Assembly (NCBI RefSeq): GCF_019059575.1
Contig: NW_024881704.1
Location: 682,001 to 746,000, forward strand
DNA: 64,000 bases
Origin: Amphibalanus amphitrite
Taxonomy: Eukaryota; Arthropoda; Thecostraca; Balanomorpha; Balanidae
Direction: 5' to 3'
The position numbers were made by a program, and so were the translations under genes. This document shows, piece after piece, positions 37,022 through 49,209 of the stretch (its first letter is position 1; the number at the start of each line of letters is the position of its first letter). The notes beneath the pieces were generated by a model. That model was given only the letters and a program-made list of their open reading frames with translations. It searched no databases and had not been told where the DNA came from.

Positions 37022-39760
37022 CTGGGGGACAGAGCGAGGGCGGCGTCACCACTGGGTAACCGGAGTGGGCTGGAAGGGGGCGGGGTACACGGCAGTACAG
37101 ACGCACACATGGGGAGTGCACAGACTGCACAGAGCTGACTGAAGCAGGCGACGTGACAAGACACCAATGAGCCGCCTCGGCTGAACCCTACACAGCACCA
37201 CACCCTCGCGATGCCGGCGGCAGTGAGTGTTGCAGCTCAGAAGCCCTCCGACCCGCCCAGGGCCATCCATTTCACTGCCGCCAGTCGGACGAGCCCTGCG
37301 GCTGGTTCGTATGCGGCGCCGATGAGCGCCGCATATGCCGCCGACGCCACGGCGACAAACAAGACGCACTCGAATACCGATCAGAGGCCATCAGTAATAT
37401 GGAGGGAGGAAAGCGGCTGCTGGGGTGAGCGGGGTTCCTGATCGAGTCTGGTACACGGGTCACGGTCAAAGGGTCACACAGGGTCAGAGGGACGGGTGGC
37501 TGAGCCGGAAACTTCGTGTGTAGTTTTATTTGAGGGATACTATATTCATACTTCTAATTTGATGGTTTGCATGACTATTTTAAGAATATTTCACTTGCAA
37601 AATTACCACGTAAGTCAAATTACGATGCTACGATTACAGCGGCATGCCCGCTACTAAAAATACCAAGTTGATATGCGCCGCACCCCGAACATCTTGTGAA
37701 CATTTTCGCTGTACCTGTTTTGCAGCCGGGATAAGTTATTGTTCGGTGGCAGATATGAGGCGGGCCAAGCTCATAAAGGCTCGATGTCATCCCCAACTAG
37801 GCGAGCTCTATGCATAAATAGAGGCCATTTTCTGTAGCGGAAGAGGCCAATTCGCCTGCCAACAGCAGCCCAGAGACCCCGTTTAGTCGCCGTTAGTAGC
37901 TAAATCACAGGGAGAGACATATGAAAACAAAGTTATTCTTAAGTGAAGGAAGGTACTATAATGCATTAATGTGGCGACAGCGTTACTGAGGTACATGCAC
38001 TGTAAAAAGCTCAAACTCAGAAAAAGTATCTATTGAGCTAAACCGATCATCGCTATAGAACAGCTCACTTTTTATCAATCCCTGCACGAACTGTCACCTG
38101 CAGAATTGACGCATATGTTCTGTCACAAAATATCTTCCAAGTTAATGCACTTCTTGCACGCAACAGCACGGACGTCAAAACTGCCTAACGACCAGCCCCA
38201 ACTTGGACGACATAAAAGCATTCCTGACCTGAATGGTGAAAACGCTATTAACAGCAAAGAAACACCACAAACACGACCTCGCGTGAACGCTCGTTTTCCA
38301 CACGATATCGTCATTATTGACAGCAGCTTTTGGGGCGGCAAGGCGGCATTCGCGCACTCCTCGGGGAAATGTTCTCCCCTATGTTGATTGAGTTTCATGA
38401 CAGCCCCCGCTGACGGCCGGACTATACCATTTTTAGTGCACTCGGCCGAGCCAGGGCTGACCTTTCCAGCGAACGCCAGCTGCCGTTATCCTACCACCTG
38501 CTCGACGTGCATAGCACAAATACGGCCATGTGTGACGCACATTCAAGCGGCCAAAATCAATCACACAATCAATCAGCAAAGTTCGAGCAGTTCACGAAAC
38601 AGCTAATCGATGAACCAACAGCAGAATTATAGTAAACCTATCGTTTTTATAGTAAGCCTTGTGATGGGGTTCGCTTGTCGGCCCGTGAGATCAGGAAAAA
38701 TGTCGCTTTTTCAAGTAATTCCTTTCCAAAAGCTTAGAAGTCATTCCAAACTTCAAAAGTCAGTTTTATCCGGAAGCCGGCGTCGCTGACTTATGGGCTA
38801 TGAGAGCATCAGGAACTTCTCATGCGACCCGCAGAAAAGGCAAGCGTACGCAGCACACTCAGACGAGAATCGTTACCAAAACGCGATATCACTTCTCTAA
38901 AAGAACTTAAACCAGCAACCTTATTTACCTTCTCTTTGTCCCTTCCTGGGAAGACTATCGTGTCCGATAGTTCACCCTTGAAATAAAAAAAAAACTAATA
39001 AGAAAAATGCAATGTGAACACCCCGCCGCCAACGAACCTCCTCCCCCCCCCCCCCCCCCCCAGCCACATCTTCCACCAGTGAGACACCTCTGGTCGATCG
39101 CCGGACAGGCCGACCCGGCAGCCGCTCGGTACCGAGACTAGCTGACGGTGCGCCACTGAGCCTGACACGACGCCAGGCCGGGCCGGCCGCCACTGAACTT
39201 TGTAAAGGTCACCGTCTGTGGCCGCGACGTGAGAGACCGCGCCGGCTGACCCCAGAGTCGCTCACGGGCCGGGGCCGGATTGCCGGAGCGGTCAGGGAGG
39301 AACGGACACCGCCGCACGCGACAGGAGCAGGCAATGTCGATGTAGATGAGAGTGCTCGCGGTCGTCAGGATAAGACGTATGAACGTGAATACAAGAAAGA
39401 CACGTTATACTGAGACGACGACAGGGGGAGAGAGCACGGGCCAGAAAGATAAGGGTGAACTTTTCAGCTGCCAGCTGCATTCTTAGTATGCATTGCGGCA
39501 CAAGGAAGTAGTCCTTTGTAAACGTCGCGAACCAGACAAAAGGTCGGTGGGGGTTTACCGGGGGAGTTCAGCGACGTAATCAGATTGCAGTTCAGTGAGC
39601 CGTTGCTTCCTCTATTTGCAATCATCTGAATATTCACAGAGCGACTTCCGACATTTTCTGAACTCCGTCTTATTTCGCCTTTCTCCGAGTGCGTCGCCAG
39701 TTGCAGGCGCGTATTGGAGCATCGAGCAGCAGTTGCAGCAGCCAAACGCCCCAGAGTGGC

Positions 39761-40007
39761 GAGAGAGAGGAAGAGAGGGAGGGAGAGAAAGAGAGAGGGA
39801 GAGGGAGAGGAAGAGGAAGAGGGAGAGGGAGAGGGAGAGGGAGAGGGAGAGGGAGAGGGAGAGGGAGAGGGAGAGGGTGAGGGAGAGGGAGAGGGAGAGA
39901 AAGAGGGGGAGGGAGAGGGAGGTAGAGATAAAGAGGGAGAGGGAAAGGGAGAGGGAGGTAGAGATAAAGAGGGAGAGGGAAAGGGAGAGGGAGGTAGAGA
40001 TAAAGAA
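39761..40007. repeat. (GAGAGG)n purine minisatellite
   Basis: Almost pure purine on the plus strand. A GGGAGA-based hexamer array runs into about 2.5 copies of a 36-bp higher-order unit containing GGTAGAGATAAAGAGGG. It is open on both strands (Arg/Glu repeats on plus, Leu/Pro on minus), which explains the long open frames here. Confidence 0.9.
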
Positions 40008-41363
40008 TAACAGGAGGCGCTACATTATACAAATACATGTCCAGTTTCAGCTGATGGTCAAAGCATCCCAATAGGTTTTATAGGAAGCGCATTGCTAAGC
40101 AAGACCTTTTCCATTGAATATCTCTAAAAAAATAATGTTACCTTCTTCGAATGATAAGCATTATAATTCATCTAAATCACACGCTTGCATTGTAAAAATC
40201 ATCTGTGCCGGCATAATTATCATGCCCAAAGTGAGTTTCACTCGACTTGTTTTCCCGCCACAGACAATCAATATTTCCAGCTCGCCTTCGGCGTAGCCCC
40301 ATAGCGCCTCGGGCTCGGACCAACGCCAAAGTAACTCCCTCCATCAAAGCATCATCTATTCTGATGGCCATTCGGCTTTCAACGTCAAATCTAGAATCAT
40401 CAGCCATAAGCGATGGCCCGGCGGCACTTAAGTACTTCGTCCGCCGCAACTGTCACCTCCGCTTTCAGCTACTGGGCGCCCCAGTTCGCCCGACCGCCAC
40501 CCAATCTCAAACCCATCACAGATTCCCGCGGATTATCGAGTTTCGATTGAATTTTTACAAAAGAGCTTATCTTAAAATACTACAAAAAACGCTCCGAGCC
40601 AAATGTGAGCTCTCATTTGAAACAGCTCCGGGTCTTACACTAATGGGCGCCATTGTTCTCTCTCGCGCGGGCGGCATTCGCGATAGAAAATCAATCGGCG
40701 CCGAAATCTCAGTGAACTCCTGCCGACTGGGAGGCAAACAGAGCCGCTAACAACCCGGAGCTCGCACTCGGCCCGGCCCTCCTCCTCGCCAAACTTCACT
40801 AAGCGCATCTCTCGCCTGGCTATCCTTTTCGAGTTGCGGAGCGCCGCGGCGGACGAGTGCCCGGACCGGCCACAGAGGGTGGGAGGGGTGGGAGCGGGGC
40901 GGGGAACGGAAGACCGGCAGCGTGTGGAAGGAGGGGAGGGGGAGAGGCGCCGGGCCACATGCGGAACTTTATATACCGTGGCGGTTGTAGCTACAACCCC
41001 AATTTTTAAAAGTACAACCCCAATGGCAAAACTACAACCCCAACATTGGAAAATTAAGAATTAGCCTGAAACACATGAAAATGAACAAAATATGTATCCC
41101 CACAGAAGCAGATAATTGAGATATATCAAGAAAGTGAAGATATCAATAAATTAGGACATCTTTTTGAATTCCAGATGCTAAAAACATTGAAAGTGCTCTG
41201 TTAAGAACATATTATTCCGCTGAGACAGTGAGCAGAGCATGATATGAAAGTCAATCACTTCACACTTCTTAAGCATACTAAGTGAATCATATTGAAAGTG
41301 TTCCAAAAAATATTAACATGTAACATGAAAGTGTGAAGCAAAAAAAAATCATAACATTCATCA

Positions 41364-41540
41364 TACTTTTGCAGTGGCGAATCCAGCTCAGAGTTTGGGG
41401 GGGGGGGGGCAAACCATAACAATTTATCGATTCTTTCCATGCCTCGTCCATAGGCGTAATATTAAAATTATGCCGTTTGGGAGGGGCAAATGCCCATTTT
41501 GCCCCCCCCCCCTGGATCCTGATCCGCCACTGTACTTTGG
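41364..41540. mobile_element. 161-bp hAT-like MITE
   Basis: The element (41372-41532) starts CAGTGGCGAATCCAG and ends with the inverted form, CTGGATCCTGATCCGCCACTG. Flanks TACTTTTG (41364-41371) and TACTTTGG (41533-41540) form a 7/8 target duplication. Poly-G and poly-C runs lie just inside the two ends, so a single strand could fold into a hairpin. The core word ATTCTTTCCATGC...CCATAGG is shared with the MITE at 43439. Confidence 0.75.
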
Positions 41541-42024
41541 GGTTTTCTCACTAAATATTTCATACCTGTGGGTTGTGCTTATCAAAGAGATAAGCATAGA
41601 TGAAAAGTTTGACACAAAACAGTAAGCTTCAGAAATAAATTAACCTAACCTAAGCCTCCACCCTGTGTAGCATTCAATCACCATAGTTAATCATAATATC
41701 AAATACATTTTTTAAGTGAAATATCACTCTGTTCGCAATTTTGTCAGTTGGCGCAATACCACCAATCAGCACGAATAATATTTGGCTAAAATGACGACAC
41801 TTGAAATCAACGTTGACGACCATAAAAAGTAAACACCAATCCTGTGCGATAATTAGTGCTGATAATCTTTACTGACAGGTTCGCGAACAGAATGCAAACG
41901 ATGCAAACTAAGTCACATGCACGTCACATGTAAGCCAGCATGACGCATTTGATACAAATGCAAGGTTTTGGCGACGTCTGTCAAATCAGCAGCAACGAAT
42001 ATCAGCCTCACAGCAGCATATTTC

Positions 42025-42863
42025 GGGGTCTTTCGATTTGGCTGAAAATCGGTATCCAGGGCCTCCTCGATGCGCTGATTCCGAAAATATGCCTCTTTGG
42101 GGTGGTATTTTGCACCGTTAACGAGTTAATGACCAATTAACATCTTAACGGGAAACGGCGGGGTCTTTCGATTTAGCTGAAAATCGGTGTACAGGGCCTC
42201 CTCGATTCGCTGATTCCGAAAATGTACCTTTTTGGGGTGGTATTTTGTACCGTAACCGAGTTAACGACCAATTAACATTTTAATGGGAAACGGCGGGTTC
42301 TTTCGATTTAGCTGAAAATCGGTATACAGGGCCTCCTTGATCCGCTGATTCCGAAAATGTACCTCTTTGGGGCAGTATTTTGCACCGTTAACGAGTTAAC
42401 GGCTAATTAACATTTTAACCGGAAACGGCGGGGTCTTTCGATTTAGCTGAAAATTGGTATACAGGACCTGTTTGATGCGCTGATTCCGAAAATGTACTTC
42501 TTTGAGGCAGTATTTTGCACCGTTAACGAGCTAACGACCAATTAACATTCTAACGGGAAACGGCGGCGTCTTTCGATTTGGCTGAAAATCGGTATACAGG
42601 GCCTCCTCGATGCGCTGATTCCGAAAATGCACCTCTTTGTGGTGGTATTTTGCACCGTTAACGAGTTAACGACCAATTAACATTTTAATGGAAAACGGCG
42701 GGGTCTTTCGATTTAGCTGAAAATCGGTATGCAGGGCCTCCTCGATGCGCTGATTCCGAAAATGTACCTCTTTGGGGTGGTATTTTGCACCGTTAACGAA
42801 TTAACGGCCAACTAACATTTTAACGGTAAACGGCGGGGTCTTTCGATTTAGCTGAAAATCGGT
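42025..42863. repeat. 135-bp satellite, 6.2 copies
   Basis: Copies begin with GGGGTCTTTCGATTT or a variant at 42025, 42160, 42295, 42430, 42565, 42700 and 42835. The period is exactly 135 bp each time, although the copies differ by scattered substitutions. The last copy stops after about 29 bp. Each unit carries GTTAACGAGTTAACG and TGATTCCGAAAATG. No open frame is shared by all units. Confidence 0.93.
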
Positions 42864-43429
42864 GACGTTCAGTGTCTCAGGGGCACACAAACAAGCCGCT
42901 ATGTGTTCCTAGCCATCGTGGCTGTGAAGAGTATGCGTTTTGTTTACGATTCGCCAAACAATGCATAATACATTTGCTCGTTGAAAAAAAGAAGATCATC
43001 TAGTTAATTGAAGTATTCGGTGATATGAAAAGGCTGTGGCATTTATTATTTAGTTTCCTCAGGTTGAGATAATTTAGATCCAGTGTTATGTTCCTTTGCG
43101 GCATTGTGTTCGGTATGTTGTCCTCGTTTGCAAAATATCTCATGTCTGATCAGTCACTATTCCGGTTTATACTACCCGTTTCCGTAATAGACGTATTCCA
43201 GACGACAGTGGCATTAATATACAAAGATGGACTCGTTTTAAGTTTTTTAGTCTAAAAATAACGTATCCCTGTTTAGGTCTTCGTTGTCAATTGCCACGAG
43301 TGGCTTAAATTGTTACTCGTAGGGAAAGAGCCCTGCTCCAATACTGAGTAATGTTTGTGTCAAATGTGGAAAGAAACAAGTATTCATAGGGACTGTGATT
43401 TTGGGCGTTTACCTACCGTTTCCGAATCG

Positions 43430-43597
43430 CCACGACCAGTACCTAGCGGCGGAACACCCTCAATTAAGGGGGGCACTGTCGACTTTTGATCCCATTCTTT
43501 CCATGCAACGCCCATAGGGCTAATGTTTAAATGCCAAAATCAAAGGGGGCACGGTTCCCCGGTGCCCTCCCCGTTCCGCCGCCTATGGCCACGACCA
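43430..43597. mobile_element. 150-bp MITE with 9-bp flanking repeat
   Basis: The element (43439-43588) is flanked by the direct repeat CCACGACCA (43430-43438 and 43589-43597). Its ends are inverted around TAGCGGCGGAAC and GTTCCGCCGCCTA. Inside, a GGGGGCAC...GTGCCCTCCCC pair would extend the hairpin. The core is homologous to that of the MITE at 41372. A duplication of 8-9 bp leaves hAT or Mutator-like origin open. Confidence 0.6.
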
Positions 43598-44570
43598 TGG
43601 TGGCGACTGGCGATACCCGAGTACCTACAACCAGGCACATAGTCAATGGAGGGACGACAGGGTCAGCCGTCTCTCCCTGGAGATGGACCACTTTTATTTT
43701 TTTTTATTTTTTTTTGTAAATGAAAATGTGGGCCCCTCCCGAAAAATAGTGGGCCGAATCCGGGGACTTTTCGGGTTTTGGTGGGGTATACCCTGGGCTC
43801 CGGCAAACTACAACCCCAATGAAAAACAAAAAGTTCCACCTCTGCGCCGGGCGGCAAAGGCAAAGGCCAACCTGCTCACAAGGAGCTGTGTGCCTATCCG
43901 TCTTTTATCACGTGTAAAGAAAATGCATCTCTTCTGAGTCTGATCAGTACACCCGTTGTGAATTCCCACTCTCCCTTTACGCAAGGCCCTCCTGGCATCA
44001 CGGCCTGGACCACACGAGACCCGAACCCGTCCCTTCGCGACAGCGACCATTCGCCAACCATTCCTCCGCGACCCCCCCCCCTCTCCCCCCGGCCCGTCCG
44101 CCGTCGTCTGCCGCCACCGTCGCCTCGTCGCGGCCTGCGTTATGCATGGACTCGTTGACGGTCCCAACGAGGTCAGCCGAGAGCCAATATAGAGGCAGAC
44201 GATTATTACGGGACGGCATCGCCCAGACACCCCCGGCGCCCGGTTATAGAGCACCGGCCGCCCGGCCGCAGGGGGCTTCTCTCGCATGAAAGAATCCTGT
44301 GGTAAGTTGGTGAAAGGAGGATATTAACAGCTCCTTTGCTTATAAATTGAAAAGATAAAGGCTATAATATTTTCCCAGAATCACAGACCTAACAAAACTT
44401 CAAAGTTTGGCACTGAATTTGGATAATCTAACGATTGCTTGAGGCAGCGACTGAAGCACCAACCACCTCTGCAAGGTGCTCCTACCAGTCGCTCCCGGGA
44501 TCAGCTTTTAACCGTAGCTGCTACCGGCCGCTACTGACATCACACGAGCAGCGTTTGTGTAAGTACTTAC

Positions 44571-44621
44571 GGTCTTCACCGGCGCATGGCATCCCCGGGG
44601 CGGGCGGCACACCGGGAAACA
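44571..44621 (-). CDS. aPKC: aPKC exon: end of the PB1 region
   Basis: This 51-nt exon encodes (V)FPGVPPAPGMPCAGED. It corresponds to the HVFPxVPxxPGMPCxGED segment that closes the PB1 domain of aPKCs and leads into the pseudosubstrate. It enters in phase 1 after TTTGTTGCAG and leaves in phase 1 at GACC|GTAAGT. The split Arg codon is completed by the 37021 exon. The PB1 domain binds Par-6 and p62; its core is not in this exon. The acceptor and first 17 nt are duplicated 65 bp upstream. Confidence 0.93.
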
Positions 44622-44699
44622 CTGCAACAAAGAATAAATGGGAGTTAGCTAACTCGAAACAGACCTAGGCCACACACCGGCAAACACTGCAACACAGAA
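44606..44699 (-). repeat. Duplicated 3' splice-site region of the 51-nt exon
   Basis: The acceptor and start of the exon at 44621 recur 65 bp upstream in transcript sense. The copy reads TTGTTCTGTGTTGCAG then TGTTTGCCGGTGTG (putative exon start 44686), against TTGCAG then TGTTTCCCGGTGTG in the real site. Reading on from the copy gives VFAGVWPRSVSS and then a stop, so its use would truncate the protein. Confidence 0.75.
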
Positions 44700-45119
44700 C
44701 AAAGAGGGGCGTCAGTTAACAGGCAGCACAGAGCGGATTCTTGAATAGAGGGTATCAGCAAGCTACAGCGCTGGCACAGGGGGAAGGTTAGCATCGGCGC
44801 TGACGCAGGGGAGGATCAGCCCCGGTGCTGGCGCCGGGCGGAACACAACAGGCGCCAAAACAGACACGAGACCGCGTAACGTCACGGACGTCAGCCCAAG
44901 GCAGACCGTGATAACAGGGAACGGCGGCGCCGTCGACACGCACAGCGAACACGTCACCCGAGAATACAACATAATACAATGGACTGGCGGCAGAGGGAAC
45001 GCGAACAGAGAACTGAGGAATAAATATAATTCCGTAACATCAAAGCTTGGCGACTCAGCTGCAGTTCAGTCAAGAAAGAAGCAAGAAATACCAAGCAATC
45101 TAGTAAGACTCGGCATTTA

Positions 45120-45923
45120 TACAGGGTGATTTTTTTTACTTGTTAAAAAGTAATGAGGTCTAGTTGCGTTAAAATGCAAATATATATTGCAAAATTATAT
45201 ACCAGGATGACGAGCATTCTGGGACATTTTGATTTCATGCAGACACGATGTGAAGGAACGTCTATCGTGTATTTTAATTGTGCTTGAAGTTACCCCCTCT
45301 CTCACCGACACGAATCAGCCCGCCTGAGCACGTGTTGAACAGCACCATGGACTCCCATACTCATTAGGCGGACTGAAAAGGCTCCTATCGCCTATTTTCA
45401 GCTCTGCCAGATATTTCCAATGTTTTCTTGTTATATCTGCCATAGCTGGGTCCAAAAACTAGAAGTCTAGGGAGGGCAGGTCGAGGATTTTTATACTGGC
45501 GGCCTTGGTGGTGTCTGATTCGCTGTTTTTCTTTCTCCCTGAAGACTGATTCTTCAGAGGCTGCACATATGCCAGATAGACCGTTTGAAGGTTATTTATG
45601 ACTACAAGCTTGTTCGTGCATTAGTTAACGTCTTTCTGAGGTATCTCCTTGATGATCGCAATGCTTCGAACTGCCTCAATGCTTCAAAATCATCGTTTTG
45701 TGTCGTTCCTTACTGAACGGCGGTGGACCATGCGTGCCCAATTGGTGGGACATTTTCAGACTCCATTGGGGCCGAGGCCGTCGGTTAAAAGGGACAAATC
45801 ATGACACCATACAAAATGTCCCAGATTTATCTATCACGTGCATTGCTTTTTTGCACGCGATTTTTCGATTTAGGGACCACCATTGACGTTTACTTTTTAA
45901 CAGTTAAAAAAAATCACCCTGTA
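45120..45923. mobile_element. 800-bp mariner-like element with TA duplication
   Basis: The element (45122-45921) is flanked by TA on both sides. Its ends are inverted: CAGGGTGATTTTTTTTACTT at the left, and a right end whose reverse complement is CAGGGTGATTTTTTTTAACT. The similarity continues through GTTAAAAAGTAA, for about 30 matches in 32. TA duplication and CAGGGTGATTTTTT ends are typical of Tc1/mariner elements. The interior is too short for a full transposase and no DDE motif was seen. A plus-strand frame near 45700-45800 (ERRWTMRAQLVGHFQ) might be a remnant. Confidence 0.8.
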
Positions 45924-48900
45924 TACATGATTTATTTACCGTCCCGAGATGTTATTTTAGTCGATTCAGAGGGTACACAATTTCTAATCGCGAGGAGAGT
46001 GGTAACTTTGCATCACATACACGGGACGCTTGACGCTTCACGGGCGGGGTAGTTGCCCACACAACACCAAAAGAAGAGAACTGCCGAGAGAGGCCATCTC
46101 CCTAGGCCTACAAGGAACCCAGGTTTGAGTTACAAACAGCGATATGAACAGCGACCGAACATGCAGAGCATCTACAGGGGATGCTGTGGATGCAACTACG
46201 AAAACGACTCTATGGTCATTTTAGTTACAGAGGTGATAAAAATGTATCATTTCATGTTTGATAAAAACCCTCCAGCGATGACTTACAAAAAAAGTGGATT
46301 ATAAGTGTCGTTTTGACGCGTTCTTATCACACACATTTCTGCACCGGGTCGGCCCTGCTGTAGGTTTCACAGATCACCTGCGCCCCCGCCCGATAATGGG
46401 CGACGACGGTGCGGCAGCGGCGCCTGCTCCGATCATTACTGGAGCCCGCGGCGCCCGGCAGTCCAATCCACTTCTCCCCGAGGCGGTGGGCGCCTTTGAT
46501 CTCTCTGGCTGGTGCATCACCCCGTGACCCAGCCCCAGGTCCCGCCACGACGGTCGAGAGACGCGTTCAGCCTTCAGCGCTAACCCGGCATGACTCGGAT
46601 GGCAACGGAGCACCGTGCAGCGCTGATCACTTGGAAGCCCACGTGTTCCAACTCGGCGAAATTATTCCATCAAAACTTTCATGCATGAATCAATAATGCA
46701 GCTGGTGGATACCATCATAAAAACATACGGCACCTAAAAACATCGAAGCCGACTGATTCGCTTTTCCAGCGACTGCAGTTTCCATTTTAAATATCCGTCC
46801 TTCCCCAACCGCCACCTTCACGCGGTGGCGGCGGACCGTTTCATTCCGGCCAACTAGCGGCGGATTTATAATCAATCCGCGGCACCGGCCGCCGGCCAGT
46901 AATTGGTCTCGCGGCTGGAGCTGTCACACCGAGAACCCTGTCGGATGACAGCCGCAGCGGCGCTCTTCGATCGTACTCTGCGCCGGTGAAGAGCGCTCCG
47001 AGCAGAGTTAAGACGAAACGGGGGCACCGCACGCTTACAGGCTGGTAGCGTAGATTGTTTTGAATTTCTTGTTCCTTTTTTGTAGCATTGATTTTAATAA
47101 CTTGACAATACACAAGGTACGATTCTTAGCCCCCTAAGATCTTACCCTTTTACGGTACGCTCTTCTGCAGGGTCACTGACGATTGTGTTGACCGCCCAAT
47201 GACCACCGTCCCCCCCCCCAAAAAAAATACACCCCAGGACTTTGCCTGTGCATCACTAGAAACGTCCCTTGGTGCCTCCCTTCCTTTCGCATCAGAGGCA
47301 ATATCGCCCCTTGCATGAGCGGGTCACTACTAGCTACGCGTTGAATCTGAACATTTTCGATGGAGCCCACGGTCGGACCCGGGGGTGACGAGGCCACGGG
47401 AAGACGCCGTCGAGGAGGTGACACATTCGAGTCCATTGCCCCAACCGCTCACCCCCCCCCCCCCCCCGGTCCAGTCTGTTTATAGTCAGCGTCGCCGCCT
47501 GGCTATAAACAGGGCCAGCCAACTTCTCCAAACAAGTCCTAACTCGATAAAGAGGCCAAGCGGCCCGTTCAGAGGGCCGGTTGAGGTCAGCGGCGTGTCG
47601 CGTCCCGCCCCAGTTTGGACTGGGCACCGCTCGATCGATGGGGCACGGACCCGCCCCGGTGGGCGGTGGGCGGTGGGCGGTGTGAAGTTGGAGGCGGACA
47701 GTGGGCGGTGGACCACGCAGTATTCCCCAGAGGATACCCTAAATACACTGTTTACGACCAAGATACGAATCAACTGTCACCACCTAAAAGCCAGTTGCGC
47801 AAGGCCTTTGTGTGGAATTTGATGTCTTCCAATATCAGAGAGATCTGCACGAAGCTGTCAACGCTACTGAATTCACGACTGCGGAGTTCTATAGCCCACA
47901 CTAGCCTCCCCACTCGTAGAAAAGCTCTGAAAGATATCTCTCGATCGTCGCCCGTCTTTCAAAGCTTCTGAGTGTCACTTCAGGCTAACGACGAGCCCGC
48001 AAAAACATCGATTTCCCGTGAAGCAAAAACCTTTCCATTTAACGACCAACCATTCTTCAAGCAAGGCTCTCGCACATTGGCGTCAAAACAGCACGGATTT
48101 ATGGGTTGCGTGGGCTCTCGTGAGGTCATTCGACGGACAAATTACCGGCCGTACGAGAAGGGTTACCTCCAAGATGATCCCCAGGGCTCAATAACGTCAC
48201 TCGTCAGCTTACGCCGCAGCCTGTCACGAGCTTGCCGGTGACGCTGTTGGAGTTTGAACTGGTCAGAGGCGCCGGGTGGGAGGAGAGGCCCTTATCAACC
48301 GTTGCGGTAGTCGTTAGTTGGAACATTGTTTTGCTGATGGGATGGACGAACTCGCAAACAAGCCCTCTCCAAAGGCAAATGCCGCTGCCAGATCCAACGC
48401 AGAGTACGTTTCAGATAGATTAGTTCGCCAACGCCAAATGACAGTCGGCTTTGGTCGGCCCGATCGGAGCTACAGCGGCAGTGCTGAAAACACGTCCGCC
48501 GGTAAATTTCCGTGCAGATTTCCGGCCAGCATTTAGCCGGCGTTCCAGCCGTCACATTGCGCCCAATTTACATGCACGGCTGCGCGCCGGACGAAACGCC
48601 GGCAAACTTCCCCGTGGACACGCCCGGCCCGGACGGACTTTTGCAGCGCATATGGAGTTTTCCCAGGAATCGTCAGATTCCCCGCGGACGAGATGACTGC
48701 ATCAGGAACAATTGTGTGCTGCACGCTCGCGGCGTTCTGCCGGCCGGAGGTAGCGCCATGCAGAGCGGCTCGCCGAACCCGTGCTCAGTGGAGGCGGCCC
48801 GCCATGACGCCCTTCGCAGTCTCATTGGCCCGTCCAGCAATGTCGCTCGGCAACCGTGACGTCACCAGCTGACGCAAGTGGTATGTAATGACGTCATAAA

Positions 48901-49155
48901 CGGAATTCGTCGTAATTTTGGACCCGGCAGCGAGCGCTGCCATTTCAGGAGCTTTCAATTGCAAGGTCACATTGCCATTCTGCATGTTTTGGGGGTCTAT
49001 GCGGTAGAAGGAACACTCCTGCTAATTCTTCGATGCTGAAATGCGGCAGAAATGTAGCCTAGTGACCTCGGAAAAGAGGCTAGTATATTTTAATTGCACT
49101 TAAAACGACGTGCCGTCGTTTCGAGCACGGGCAACCTCATGTGATTTCCTCGAAA

Positions 49156-49209
49156 CACAGCGGCTATATAAGACGTGGCAGTCACAGCGGCTATGTAAGA
49201 CATGGCAGT
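49156..49209. repeat. 27-bp tandem duplication with TATA-like word
   Basis: CACAGCGGCTATATAAGACG...CAGT and CACAGCGGCTATGTAAGACA...CAGT follow one another directly. The first copy contains CTATATAAG, a good TATA-box match on the plus strand, but no gene downstream was recognised. Confidence 0.6.

Larger units (their letters stand above)
37022..44570 (-). other. Large aPKC intron (7.5 kb) rich in repeats and MITEs
   Basis: It contains a poly-C run (39043-39061), the GAGAGG minisatellite (39761-40007), four ACAACCCCAA words at 40990-41045 with another at 43808, two MITEs (41372-41532, 43439-43588) and the 135-bp satellite (42025-42863). No other coding exon recognised. Confidence 0.6.

Noticed and set aside
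39595..40074. 159-residue plus and 133-residue minus frames of Arg/Glu and Leu/Pro repeats
   Set aside because: They are direct translations of the GAGAGG minisatellite.
40965..40985. TATA-like TTTATATACC after a GC-rich block
   Set aside because: No start codon or gene downstream on the plus strand that I can support.
46327..46613. EKWIG-containing minus frame considered as a PB1 exon
   Set aside because: Only a two-to-three-residue resemblance to the PB1 KWID motif, with nothing matching around it.
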